A program made the translations under genes and the position numbers. A stretch of DNA of 64,000 nucleotides from Bacteroidota bacterium (lineage in GTDB: Bacteria; Bacteroidota; Bacteroidia; Chitinophagales; Chitinophagaceae), in NCBI GenBank assembly GCA_018970395.1, contig JAGWWM010000005.1:1-64000 (forward strand), given 5' to 3'. Positions 17,623-26,651 of the stretch are shown here, piece by piece; position 1 is the first letter of the stretch, and each line of letters begins with the position of its first letter. The notes beneath the pieces are model-generated. The model saw nothing but the letters and a program-made list of their open reading frames with translations, made no database searches and was not told the DNA's origin.

Positions 17623-18774
17623 ATGCGTCTTCTAATTTTAGACACTCGCCCCATTCGCAGAGGCGCACAGATATTTGCCGATGATCTCAAGCGGAGCCTG
17701 GAGAAGAAAGGCATTTTGCTGAAACGGGTATTTCTCTACAAGGAAGATAAATATGAGACGCTTATCCTAAAAGAGAATGATATAGTGCTTCCTTTTCGGG
17801 ACAATCATATTTTTGAACGTTTCCCCTCCGTTCAACCTGCTTTGGTTAGGTCTTTGGCTAGGGAAATCAAAAACTTTGCGCCGGATATTATATTATGCAA
17901 CGGAAGTCGTACCCTTAAATATGCGGCAGCCATCCGTTATTTTTTTCCTTCTATCAAGAGCAAATGGGTCTATCGCGTGATCGATAGCAGTCGTTTTTGG
18001 AATCCTGGCGGGTTCAAACATGCCTATTACCGCCGGGTGATTATTCCCTGCCTCGATGCTGCAGTTGGAGTAAGTGCCAAGTCGCTAAAGGATATGCAGG
18101 CTAACTACCGCTTCAATAAACCCTCGGTGGTGATCCCCAGGGGCATAGATCCGGAGAAGTTTAAAGCCCTCCCTTCCCGGCTTATCGCCCGGCAGCAACT
18201 CCAATTACCTGAAAATGCTTTTGTGGTATTGTTTTTGGGCAATCTTACGCGGCAGAAACGTCCCGATCGTTTCCTGGAGGTGGTGGCTCAGTTATATGCT
18301 GCAAATAATCGAGTAGTGGGTCTGCTTGCCGGCGATGGTCCACTGAAATCCTCGCTCATAGAATGGGTAGAAGACAATAAATTAGGGGAGGTGTTTCATT
18401 TTTGCGGATATGTGCAGGATGTGTCTACCGTATTGGCAGCATCCGATGTCCTTTTGCTTACCAGCGACACCGAAGGCCTGCCGGGGGTTGTATTGGAAGC
18501 TGCCATGGCCGGCCTGCCCTCCGTCGCTGCCGATGTAGGCGGGGTGCAACAATGTATTATACACGGAAAAACCGGATTCTTTTGTCCTCCATCGGATATA
18601 GAGCAATTTACGCAGTATGTATCCACGCTAATGGATAATGAATCCTTAAGAGCTGAAATGGGAAATCATGCCCGAGAAAATGTCATTGCCAATTTTTCCA
18701 TTGAATCGTTGACTAATAAGTATTTATGTTTTTTTGAAAAACTAACAAACCAACAACCAACAACTAAGAACTAA
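17623..18774 (+). CDS. GT4 family glycosyltransferase
   Basis: GNLTRQKRPDRFLEVV...SDTEGLPGVVLEAAMAGLPSVAADVGG. Confidence 0.92.
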   Translation: MRLLILDTRPIRRGAQIFADDLKRSLEKKGILLKRVFLYKEDKYETLILKENDIVLPFRDNHIFERFPSVQPALVRSLAREIKNFAPDIILCNGSRTLKYAAAIRYFFPSIKSKWVYRVIDSSRFWNPGGFKHAYYRRVIIPCLDAAVGVSAKSLKDMQANYRFNKPSVVIPRGIDPEKFKALPSRLIARQQLQLPENAFVVLFLGNLTRQKRPDRFLEVVAQLYAANNRVVGLLAGDGPLKSSLIEWVEDNKLGEVFHFCGYVQDVSTVLAASDVLLLTSDTEGLPGVVLEAAMAGLPSVAADVGGVQQCIIHGKTGFFCPPSDIEQFTQYVSTLMDNESLRAEMGNHARENVIANFSIESLTNKYLCFFEKLTNQQPTTKN

Positions 18775-18789
18775 CAACCAACAACATCC
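18741..18789 (+). repeat. seven in-phase AACCAAC-type heptads spanning a stop codon and ending at the next start codon
   Basis: actaaca aaccaac aaccaac aactaag aactaac aaccaac aacatcc ATG. Confidence 0.95.
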
Positions 18790-19941
18790 ATGGATCTCAT
18801 CATCGTCTCCCTCATCATCCTGCTCATCTACTTTCTGCAAAGAAACAGATGGGTAGCTCGCTTAGCAGCAATTGATCGGTTCAGGGGAGGACATACATCA
18901 GAGAATTACATTGACGCGTTAGCAGGCATACATCTTTTGCTGTCTATTGTTTATATTCTATATGCATCTGTGGAGCGCTCTGACTCTGGAGAATATCATC
19001 ACTTGACCAGTTTACCGAGTGCTTGGTCAGACTGGTGGGGAACAGATACTCTTTTCATTAAATGGCTCACCTGGCCTTTGTCAAATTTTTTAGGTTTAAA
19101 TTATATAAGCTGCATGCTCATTTTTTCCTACCTGGGTCTAAATGGGGTTATACTTTTTTATTTTGCTCTAAAGGAAAATTTGCCTGCCTTTAATGTAAGA
19201 TCGAATTCCAGTTATTCTATTGTTGAATGGATTTTTCTCCTTCCCAATACCCATTTCTGGAGCAGCTCGATCGGTAAAGGTGCTACCATGCTTTTTGGTA
19301 TTGGTTTGATTATATTTGGATTAAGTCGTTTTCAGAAAAGATTTTTAATGATCATCTTTGGCTCTTGGTTTGTGTTTCAAATACGTGGGCATATTTTATT
19401 TCTTATCATCATCGGGGCAGGTTTCGGTCTGTTTTTTACTGTAAGAGGGGTAAAGTGGTATTATAAAGGGCTGATGATTTTGGCAGTACTAGCCATTACC
19501 TATTTTACAGTAGATGATATGAGTAAATATACCGGCAGAAACGATTTAAATCTTACCGAGTCCACCAAGTTTCAGCAAAGGGCCATATCCAACACAAGTG
19601 CTACGAGTGGTGTGGATCTTGGGAACTACAACCAGGCGCAGAAATTATTTACTTTTTGGTACCGCCCCTTGTTTGTGGATGGTCCTGGTTTGTTGGGTTT
19701 TATTGTTTCTTTTGAAAATGCCCTGTATGTCTTCTTTACCATCGGCATCATCCGCTATGGTATTCCCAACTGGAAGCACTGGAACGGTTGGTTCCGTATT
19801 AGTTTCTTCATTTTCATCTTCGGTTCTATCGCCCTCGCCCAAATTGCAGGCAACCTTGGCATCGCCATGCGCCAGAAAGCGCAGATCATGCCGTTGTTTT
19901 TTATCCTGTATTGTAAAGCGATGAGTTATAAGAGGTTGTAG
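18790..19941 (+). CDS. EpsG/Wzy-like polytopic membrane protein, candidate polysaccharide polymerase
   Basis: Many hydrophobic segments, SDSGEYHHL motif, placed among glycosyltransferases. Confidence 0.6.
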   Translation: MDLIIVSLIILLIYFLQRNRWVARLAAIDRFRGGHTSENYIDALAGIHLLLSIVYILYASVERSDSGEYHHLTSLPSAWSDWWGTDTLFIKWLTWPLSNFLGLNYISCMLIFSYLGLNGVILFYFALKENLPAFNVRSNSSYSIVEWIFLLPNTHFWSSSIGKGATMLFGIGLIIFGLSRFQKRFLMIIFGSWFVFQIRGHILFLIIIGAGFGLFFTVRGVKWYYKGLMILAVLAITYFTVDDMSKYTGRNDLNLTESTKFQQRAISNTSATSGVDLGNYNQAQKLFTFWYRPLFVDGPGLLGFIVSFENALYVFFTIGIIRYGIPNWKHWNGWFRISFFIFIFGSIALAQIAGNLGIAMRQKAQIMPLFFILYCKAMSYKRL

Positions 19942-20014
19942 GTTGTTAGTTGTTGGTTATTAGTTTCTACTAACAACAAATAACTAATAACTAACAACCT
20001 CCAACTTACAACTG
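19933..20014. repeat. inverted heptad tract (AGGTTGT ... ACAACCT)
   Basis: aggttgt aggttgt tagttgt tggttat tagttt...taacaac aaataac taataac taacaac ctccaac ttacaac. Confidence 0.9.
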
Positions 20015-20060
20015 TCAAAATAAATTTGCCATTTGTCATAAAATACCTTAACTTGCACCT

Positions 20061-20492
20061 ATGTCAAAATCACTTAACCTAATGGATCCTGAAGTTGCCT
20101 ATCATCATACGGATGATACCGGCGTTTTTGGAATGATCAATACCGTGAAGTCGGGTATTCAATTTTCATCCTTTTCCCGGTTAGCAGATCACAGTCCTTT
20201 TTCTTTAAATGAGTGGGCAGGTTTTTTACAGCTGTCGGAGCGTACCATGCATCGCTATTATCAGCAAAAAAAAACTTTTGATCCTTCCAGTTCTGAAAAA
20301 ATCATGGAGCTGGCACTTCTGTTTAATTACGGAGAAAAAGTTTTAGGCAGCAGGGAAAATTTTTATGTATGGCTGCAAACAGAAATTCCCTCTATAGGAA
20401 ATATTCAACCCAAAGCTTTGTTGGATACGCATTTTGGCATTAAAATGCTCAAAGACGAATTAATCCGCATAGAATACGGTGTTTTTGCATGA
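20061..20492 (+). CDS. Xre/ParS-type antitoxin of a RES-Xre TA system (DUF2384-like)
   Basis: LNEWAGFLQLSERTMHRYYQQKKTFDPSSSEKIMELALLFNYGEKVLG...LDTHFGIKMLKDELIRIEYGVFA; ATGA overlap with RES gene. Confidence 0.9.
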   Translation: MSKSLNLMDPEVAYHHTDDTGVFGMINTVKSGIQFSSFSRLADHSPFSLNEWAGFLQLSERTMHRYYQQKKTFDPSSSEKIMELALLFNYGEKVLGSRENFYVWLQTEIPSIGNIQPKALLDTHFGIKMLKDELIRIEYGVFA

Positions 20493-20950
20493 TTGTCTAT
20501 CGTTTGAGTCAATCCTCCTATGCAGCCGACCTTTCCGGTATAGGGGCTGAGATGGCCGGAGGCAGATGGAACAGCAAGGGGACACCCATGATTTATGCTG
20601 CTGAGTCTAGGGCTTTATGCGTAGCCGAACTAGCCATGCATCTCCCACTCGGATTGGTGCCCCAGAATTACGCATTTGTTTCGTTTAAAATTCCTGAAAA
20701 TATTCCTGTTTTGCAGTTATCAAAAAAACAATTACCCTCGAATTGGAATGAATACCCTCACCCAAACGAGACTCAACAAATCGGTGATCGGTTTATCAGA
20801 GATAATAAGTTTTTAGTCATGAGAGTACCTTCCGTGGTTGTAAATGAAGAGTACAATTATCTGATCAATCCCCGACATAGTTTGATACAGAAAGTGCAAG
20901 TTTCAGACTTGTCGCCATTTAAATTCAATGAACGATTCTTTCGGAAATAG
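20489..20950 (+). CDS. RES domain toxin
   Basis: VYRLSQSSYAADLSGIGAEMAGGRWNSKGTPMIYAAESRALCVAELAMHL. Confidence 0.93.
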   Translation: MIVYRLSQSSYAADLSGIGAEMAGGRWNSKGTPMIYAAESRALCVAELAMHLPLGLVPQNYAFVSFKIPENIPVLQLSKKQLPSNWNEYPHPNETQQIGDRFIRDNKFLVMRVPSVVVNEEYNYLINPRHSLIQKVQVSDLSPFKFNERFFRK

Positions 20951-21001
20951 AGACCTGCAAAAATCAACATTTAACTTTCAACCCACAATCTACAACCTTC
21001 C

Positions 21002-22102
21002 TTGAACATTCTGCACGTAATCAAATCCCTCGGTCGCGGCGGCGCGGAAATGTTGCTGCCTGAAACAATCCGTATTCATAACAAAGAGCAGTTTCAGTTC
21101 CATGTGATTTATTTTCTTCCCTGGAAAGATCAGATGGTGAATGAGTTGGAAGATTCAGGGGCGACGGTACAATGTTTTTCAGCAACGAATAACATTAAAA
21201 TTTTACTACAGGCAAAGAAAGTAGCGCACTATGTGAAAGAAAATAAGATTGATCTTATTCACTGTCATTTACCCTGGGCCGGATTTTTAGGAAGGATCGT
21301 GTATCGAATGACAGGTGTGCCTGTGGTTTATACCGAGCATAATAAACAGGAACGTTATCACAAACTTACCAAGTGGATCAATAGCTATACCTTCAATTGG
21401 CAAAGTGCAGCGATTGCGGTCTCCGGAGAAGTCGCCGAATCCATCCAAAATAATATTGCACCAAAAATTCCGGTTCATACCATTTTGAATGGGGTCAATA
21501 CAGAACGCTTCACAAGAAGCGAAGAAAGAAGAAAAGAGCTTCGTGATCAACACGGCTGGGATGAAGATATGATTGTAATTGGCACACTCGCCGTATTTCG
21601 ATTTCAAAAGCGACTCGATCTTTGGTTGGAACTATTTAAGAAGATCTCAGAACAAAATCCTGATAAAAAAATCAAAGGAGTGATTGTTGGAGCTGGTCCG
21701 CTGAAAGATTTAATAGAACAAAAACGCAGAGAACTGGGGCTCGAGAATGCTGTATTGATGCCCGGCTTGCAAACCAACACCATCGATTGGTTTTCTTCCA
21801 TGGATATTTACATGATGTGCAGTGTTTTTGAGGGCCTACCCATTGCGTTGTTAGAAGCTATGAGCTGTGGTTTACCTGTTGTAACGACTAATGCCGGTGG
21901 GATAGGAGAGGTAATTCGACATCAAGTCGATGGTTTACTGGTGCCGGTTGATGAGCCGTATAAGATTGTTGCTGAGACGGGGAAGATGATTTCAAATAAA
22001 TCTGTTCTTAATCAGTATGCAAAGGCATCGCGAGAAAGAGTGGTCGATGCTTTTGGGATGGAGAAGATGGTGAAAGAGTTAGAAGGTTTGTATAAATCGT
22101 AA
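21002..22102 (+). CDS. GT4 family glycosyltransferase
   Basis: TTG start; HVIKSLGRGGAEMLLPETIRIH...VFEGLPIALLEAMSCGLPVVTTNAGGIGEVI. Confidence 0.92.
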   Translation: MNILHVIKSLGRGGAEMLLPETIRIHNKEQFQFHVIYFLPWKDQMVNELEDSGATVQCFSATNNIKILLQAKKVAHYVKENKIDLIHCHLPWAGFLGRIVYRMTGVPVVYTEHNKQERYHKLTKWINSYTFNWQSAAIAVSGEVAESIQNNIAPKIPVHTILNGVNTERFTRSEERRKELRDQHGWDEDMIVIGTLAVFRFQKRLDLWLELFKKISEQNPDKKIKGVIVGAGPLKDLIEQKRRELGLENAVLMPGLQTNTIDWFSSMDIYMMCSVFEGLPIALLEAMSCGLPVVTTNAGGIGEVIRHQVDGLLVPVDEPYKIVAETGKMISNKSVLNQYAKASRERVVDAFGMEKMVKELEGLYKS

Positions 22103-22113
22103 TTAATTTTATT

Positions 22114-22460
22114 GCGTCATGTTGATTTTCCAAGGGGCGTCATGTTGAGCGACAGCTAAACATCTCTCGATTGTTATGTGTCCAAAATGATGAGATCCTT
22201 CGCTTTCGCTCAGGATGACGTACTTAAAAGATGGAGAGATCCTTCGCTTTCGCTCAGGATGACGTAATTGAAAGAAGTCGGGATTGAAAGTGATGTATCC
22301 ATTAATAATGTCATGTAGATCTTTCAAGGGGCGTCATGTTGAGCGATAGCGAAACATCTCAAAATGGGGGTATAGAGCTATAAATATGAGATCCTTCGTT
22401 TACACTCAGGATAACGTACTTAAAAGATGGAGAGATCCTTCGCTTTCGCTCAGGATGACG
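22114..22460. repeat. cluster of paired-hairpin repeats in two tandem units
   Basis: Pairs at 22138-22220 and 22332-22416; extra arms at 22236-22264 and 22432-22460 within identical GTACTTAAAAGATGGAGAGATCCTTCGCTTTCGCTCAGGATGACG. Confidence 0.92.
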
Positions 22461-22468
22461 CATTTGTT

Positions 22469-22765
22469 TTACCAGTTTTTTATATCTTCCCATAAATCTC
22501 TCCATTCCGGATTAATGGAGTTTATGAGATCAATTTTAAAAGATCTCCTTTTGCCTTTAAAGTATTTTTCAAAATTAATTGCTTCAATGATACTATTGTA
22601 GCATTCAAACCAAACTAACTTATCACATTTGTATTTCGCAGTAAAACTTTTTGGATACACTTTCTCTTTATGTTCCCTTATGCGAGCATGTAAATCAGCA
22701 GTTACACCAATGTATAATACGCTATGATTTTTATTTGTCAAGATATAAGTACAGCCACCTTGCAT
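22469..22765 (-). CDS. GIY-YIG domain nuclease (UPF0213-like)
   Basis: GCTYILTNKNHSVLYIGVTADLHARIREHKE...YKCDKLVWFECYNSIIEAINFEKYFKGKRRSFKIDLI. Confidence 0.93.
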   Translation of the reverse strand: MQGGCTYILTNKNHSVLYIGVTADLHARIREHKEKVYPKSFTAKYKCDKLVWFECYNSIIEAINFEKYFKGKRRSFKIDLINSINPEWRDLWEDIKNW

Positions 22766-22903
22766 AAGTTTTATTATTGATAATAATTATGACAAGTTAA
22801 ATGCCAAGGAGTTTTTGAGAATATATTAAACCCTATTTTTTCAAAGTATTTTTCCTATATCACCAGTCACAAATATCCTACAACCTATAACTTACAATCT
22901 GCC

Positions 22904-23893
22904 TTGATCCTCCGCCCCCCCCATACTACCGAACTCCCCGCCATCATCCAACTCCTCAAAGCCTCTTTGGGGGACGGGTCGAGTGAGAAGTCTGAACGTT
23001 ACTGGAATTGGAAGCATGTCAATAATCCTTTCGGCACATCCCCTGTATTGGTGGCAGAAGAGAATGGTGAACTGATTGGCATTCGTGCCTTCATGCGTTG
23101 GGACTGGCAGATGGGTGATAAAATATATCGCTGTTTGCGTGCCGTGGATACCGCTACGCATCCTGATCATCAGGGCAGGGGCATCTTCAAAAAACTCACT
23201 TTACAATTAATTGAGGAAGCAAGTAAACAGGGTTACGATTTTATATTCAACACGCCCAATACCCAAAGCACTCCAGGTTACCTCAAGATGGGTTGGAAAA
23301 CCTGGGGGAAAGTGCCTCTATGGCTTCATCCGGTGGTAGTATTCAAAAAACCGGATATGCAGGTATGGGAGAAGTGTAAACAGGATTTACAAGATTTCAA
23401 TTTTGCAAACACCAAAATAAGGAGTTTTATCCCCCTTAGGGGGGGGATTCAGGGGGGGGATGTTCATGAAGACAATAATCTTTTCACTCCCATCACCCCC
23501 CAATGGCTTGCCTGGCGCTACCGTGATTGTCCGGTGAAGGATTATGGTTTATTTCAATATGTGCACAGAGGAAAAGAAGTACACCTTTTCTTCTGCTTAA
23601 AAGGGAGTGGGCTCAAAACAGAATTAAGAATTTGTTCAACTGTTTTTAATGATAAATTTGATTTAAATTTACTGACTAGAGCATCCAATAAATTAGCCCG
23701 TGCCATCGGCTGCAGGATCGTAACCTGTGGCGGATTGAGCGAAAGCATTTCTGCAAATCAATTATTCAACGGCTGGTTCTCTGTTCGCAAATGGAGTGTC
23801 ACCGCCACTGTTCGCAATATTCCCACCGGTCGCTATCTTCCTGATGAACATACCCAATGGCTGATGCAGACGGGGGATATGGAATTATTTTAA
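22904..23893 (+). CDS. GNAT family N-acetyltransferase
   Basis: LVAEENGELIGIRAFMRWDW...AVDTATHPDHQGRGIFKKLTLQLIEEA. Confidence 0.85.
   Translation: MILRPPHTTELPAIIQLLKASLGDGSSEKSERYWNWKHVNNPFGTSPVLVAEENGELIGIRAFMRWDWQMGDKIYRCLRAVDTATHPDHQGRGIFKKLTLQLIEEASKQGYDFIFNTPNTQSTPGYLKMGWKTWGKVPLWLHPVVVFKKPDMQVWEKCKQDLQDFNFANTKIRSFIPLRGGIQGGDVHEDNNLFTPITPQWLAWRYRDCPVKDYGLFQYVHRGKEVHLFFCLKGSGLKTELRICSTVFNDKFDLNLLTRASNKLARAIGCRIVTCGGLSESISANQLFNGWFSVRKWSVTATVRNIPTGRYLPDEHTQWLMQTGDMELF
23428..23460. repeat. C5/G-tract palindromic repeat inside a CDS
   Basis: TATCCCCCTTAGGGGGGGGATTCAGGGGGGGGA in the GNAT gene. Confidence 0.75.
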
Positions 23894-23963
23894 GGTTGTA
23901 AGTTGTATGTTGAACGTTGAAAAACAAACCTACAACCTACAACCTACAACTTTCAACTTTTTA
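23893..23963. repeat. inverted heptad tract
   Basis: aggttgt aagttgt atgttga acgttga aaaacaa acctaca acctaca acctaca actttca. Confidence 0.9.
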
Positions 23964-23983
23964 CCCTAACTTCGTTTACCTTT

Positions 23984-24232
23984 ATGAAATGGCGAACTCT
24001 TTTCAACAAACTCATTACCAATCGATACGCAATCAGGTTTGCGTTGATACATCTATCAATTCTTTTGATTACAACAGATATTTTTGCTCAAGGTGCCGGT
24101 TTCGATCCGGGAGGTGAGCCGGGCGGTGATCCCGACTTAATTCCCGTTGACGGCGGTCTCGGCTTCCTCCTCGCTGCAGGCGTTGGATATGGAGTGAAGA
24201 AGGCGAGGGAGTATAGAAGAAGGAAGTCATAA
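23984..24232 (+). CDS. small secreted protein with a PID-CTERM-like C-terminal sorting motif
   Basis: Hydrophobic N-terminal segment; ...DLIPVDGGLGFLLAAGVGYGVKKAREYRRRKS (P-[IV]-DGG, TM segment, basic tail). Confidence 0.6.
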   Translation: MKWRTLFNKLITNRYAIRFALIHLSILLITTDIFAQGAGFDPGGEPGGDPDLIPVDGGLGFLLAAGVGYGVKKAREYRRRKS

Positions 24233-24240
24233 AGCCGTTG

Positions 24241-24305
24241 AAGGTTGTTAGTTATAAGTTAGATTTCAACTTTAAACCTACAACCTACAACCTACAACCT
24301 ACAAC
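24241..24305. repeat. inverted heptad tract ending at a TTG start codon
   Basis: aaggttgttagttataagttag...acctaca x4 acttgtcc, TTG follows in frame. Confidence 0.85.
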
Positions 24306-25286
24306 TTGTCCGGTTTACTCAACATCTCACTCGATTTCGAACTCCACTGGGGTCGCTTCGATAAAGTAGTCCTTGATCAAAAAGGGAAAAGCTATTTTGA
24401 AAATACGCGCTATGCTTTCCCTAAAATGGTAGAGCTGTTTCTTCAGTATGAAGTTCATGTTACCTGGGCGGCAGTGGGGATGCTATATAATCAAAATGCC
24501 GCCGAATGGCGAATCAATCAGCCAAAAGAATTACCCACATATTCTGATTCAAAATATTCTTCTTACGAATGGGTAAAGGCCAACGGATTGATGGAGCCAA
24601 CGGATCCCTATCATTTCGCTCCGGATTTAATTTCTCTCATTGAAAACAAACCGGGTTTTGAAATCGGCACACATACCTATAGTCATTATTATTGTAAGGA
24701 GCCCGGACAAACAGCTGCTCAGTTCAAGGCAGATCTGACATTGGCTAAAGAGATCGCCGGGAAGAGGGGGCATCAACTTAAATCGCTGGTTTTCCCGCGC
24801 AATCAGTTCAATGCTGATTATCTGCAAGTTTGTTTTGAATTGGGTATAGAAATCGTTCGTTCCAATCCGGATTGCTGGTACTGGGATGCCAATCGTCCGG
24901 AGTCATTAGCCAAAAAAATCTTTCGCACAGGAGATGCTTACAGCGGACTACTTGGTGCCAAGGTGTTTTCACTGGATTCAATTGATATCAATCAAAAGCC
25001 GCTTTGTTTACCCGCGAGTCGTTTGTATCGCGCTTGGACATCCAAATCAAATATTTTAAATAAGCTCAAGCTTCAGCGCATCCTCAATGAAATGACGATT
25101 GCCGCCAAGACCGGTGGTTACTATCATCTCTGGTGGCATCCGCATAACTTCGGCTGGCATCCGGATGAATGCCTGAAAGAACTCGAACAAATTTTACAAC
25201 ACTACCGCTCCCTTCATCAGCAATATGGTCTGCAAAGCCTGACGATGTGGGAGACGAAAAAGTGGATGGAGAAGCGTAAGATATAG
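24306..25286 (+). CDS. polysaccharide deacetylase family protein
   Basis: TTG start; NISLDFELHWGRFD...FEIGTHTYSHYYC...SLVFPRNQFNADYL. Confidence 0.85.
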   Translation: MSGLLNISLDFELHWGRFDKVVLDQKGKSYFENTRYAFPKMVELFLQYEVHVTWAAVGMLYNQNAAEWRINQPKELPTYSDSKYSSYEWVKANGLMEPTDPYHFAPDLISLIENKPGFEIGTHTYSHYYCKEPGQTAAQFKADLTLAKEIAGKRGHQLKSLVFPRNQFNADYLQVCFELGIEIVRSNPDCWYWDANRPESLAKKIFRTGDAYSGLLGAKVFSLDSIDINQKPLCLPASRLYRAWTSKSNILNKLKLQRILNEMTIAAKTGGYYHLWWHPHNFGWHPDECLKELEQILQHYRSLHQQYGLQSLTMWETKKWMEKRKI

Positions 25287-25303
25287 AGATTGGGAAAATA
25301 TAA

Positions 25304-25387
25304 CGTCATCCTGAGCGCAAGCGAAGGATCTCATCTTTATAAAAAGTAATGCCATTGTGAGATGTTTCACTGATGCTCAACATGACG
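25304..25387. repeat. paired-hairpin repeat, reverse orientation
   Basis: CGTCATCCTGAGCGCAAGCGAAGGATCTCAT ... GTGAGATGTTTCACTGATGCTCAACATGACG. Confidence 0.9.
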
Positions 25388-25472
25388 TAATGCCAACAAT
25401 TGCGACAACAATAATAACCACGAAAACCATGACAACTTTTTGCTTTTGACTTTTGCCCTTTGACTTAAACCC

Positions 25473-26648
25473 ATGCACCCCATCAAACCCAAACTCGTTC
25501 GCATTACCACTGTTCCCATCTCTCTTCGTTTGTTGCTGAAAGGGCAAATGAAGCACATGAAGGAACAAGGATTTGAAGTAGTGATGATTAGTTCACCAGG
25601 AGAGGATGCATCTATAGTAGAGCAGCAGGAGGGGTGTGAAATGATTACGCTGCCGATGGAACGAAAAGTGAGTCTGCTGGCTGATATACAATCATTAGTC
25701 AGATTAAAACGAATTTTAAAAAATCTAGAACCCGATATTGTTCACACGCATACACCCAAGGCCGGATTATTGGGCATGATAGCAGCCAAATGGGCAGGCG
25801 TTCCGATTCGTTTACATACTGTAGCCGGATTGCCCTGGATGGAATCCAAAGGATTGTCTCGCTTCATTCTGAAAACGATGGAACGCATCACCGCTTTTTG
25901 TGCGCATCGCATCTATCCGAATTCAAAAGGTCTGTACGACTTTCTAGTGAGAGAGAAAGTGATTTTTAAAAAAGAAAAAATCAAACTGCTGGGCAACGGT
26001 TCTTCCAATGGAATTGATTGCCGTCATTTCAGTCGAGCGGCAGTTGATGAAGCATTAGTAAGTTCCCTTCGCACCAAAGCTCAACTTCAATCAGGGGGAT
26101 GGATTTGGATTTTTGCGGGAAGATTAGTGAGAGAAAAAGGAATGCATGAGTTATTGCAAGCCTTTGTTCAAATTCATGCTGCATATCCAAATGATCAGTT
26201 GTGGTTACTAGGGGAAGAGGAACCTGAAAGAGATCCTTTGATGGAAGCTGACAGAAAACTCATGCAATCTCATCCTGCTATTAAATGCTGGGGCTTTCAG
26301 AAAGATGTCCGTCCTTATTTTGCAGCTGCAGATGTATTAGTATTCCCTTCTTACAGAGAGGGGCTGCCCAATGTGCCCTTACAAGCCGGAGCCATGGAAT
26401 GTGCGTTGATTGTAACGGATATCAACGGCTGCAACGAGATCGTGGAGCATAATCAAAGCGGACTGATTGTCCAACCAAAGTCAATAGAATCCTTAGTGCA
26501 GGCGATGAAGCAATTGCGTGTTGACACCGCTCTCAAAAACAAATTCGCAGCTGCTGCGCGTGAGCGTATTGAACATCTCTATAGCAGGGAACATATTTGG
26601 GAGTTGATTGAAGGGGAATATAGGAATATGATGGGCAAAGACCGCTAA
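25473..26648 (+). CDS. GT4 family glycosyltransferase
   Basis: HTHTPKAGLLGMIAAKWAGVPIRLHTVAGLPW...FPSYREGLPNVPLQAGAMECALIVTDINGCNEIV. Confidence 0.92.
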   Translation: MHPIKPKLVRITTVPISLRLLLKGQMKHMKEQGFEVVMISSPGEDASIVEQQEGCEMITLPMERKVSLLADIQSLVRLKRILKNLEPDIVHTHTPKAGLLGMIAAKWAGVPIRLHTVAGLPWMESKGLSRFILKTMERITAFCAHRIYPNSKGLYDFLVREKVIFKKEKIKLLGNGSSNGIDCRHFSRAAVDEALVSSLRTKAQLQSGGWIWIFAGRLVREKGMHELLQAFVQIHAAYPNDQLWLLGEEEPERDPLMEADRKLMQSHPAIKCWGFQKDVRPYFAAADVLVFPSYREGLPNVPLQAGAMECALIVTDINGCNEIVEHNQSGLIVQPKSIESLVQAMKQLRVDTALKNKFAAAARERIEHLYSREHIWELIEGEYRNMMGKDR

Positions 26649-26651
26649 TAG

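Noticed and set aside
22109-22327. ORF (-) ...FRHPERKRRISPSFKYVILSESEGSHH...
   Set aside because: Repeat-derived reading frame in the hairpin cluster.
22386-22601. ORF (+) MRSFVYTQDNVLKRWRDPSLSLRMTH...
   Set aside because: Repeat-derived and antisense to the GIY-YIG gene.
24241-24305. Heptad inverted tract as an ordinary rho-independent terminator
   Set aside because: Long imperfect stem with no terminal U-run and directly touching the next start codon; kept as a repeat finding instead.
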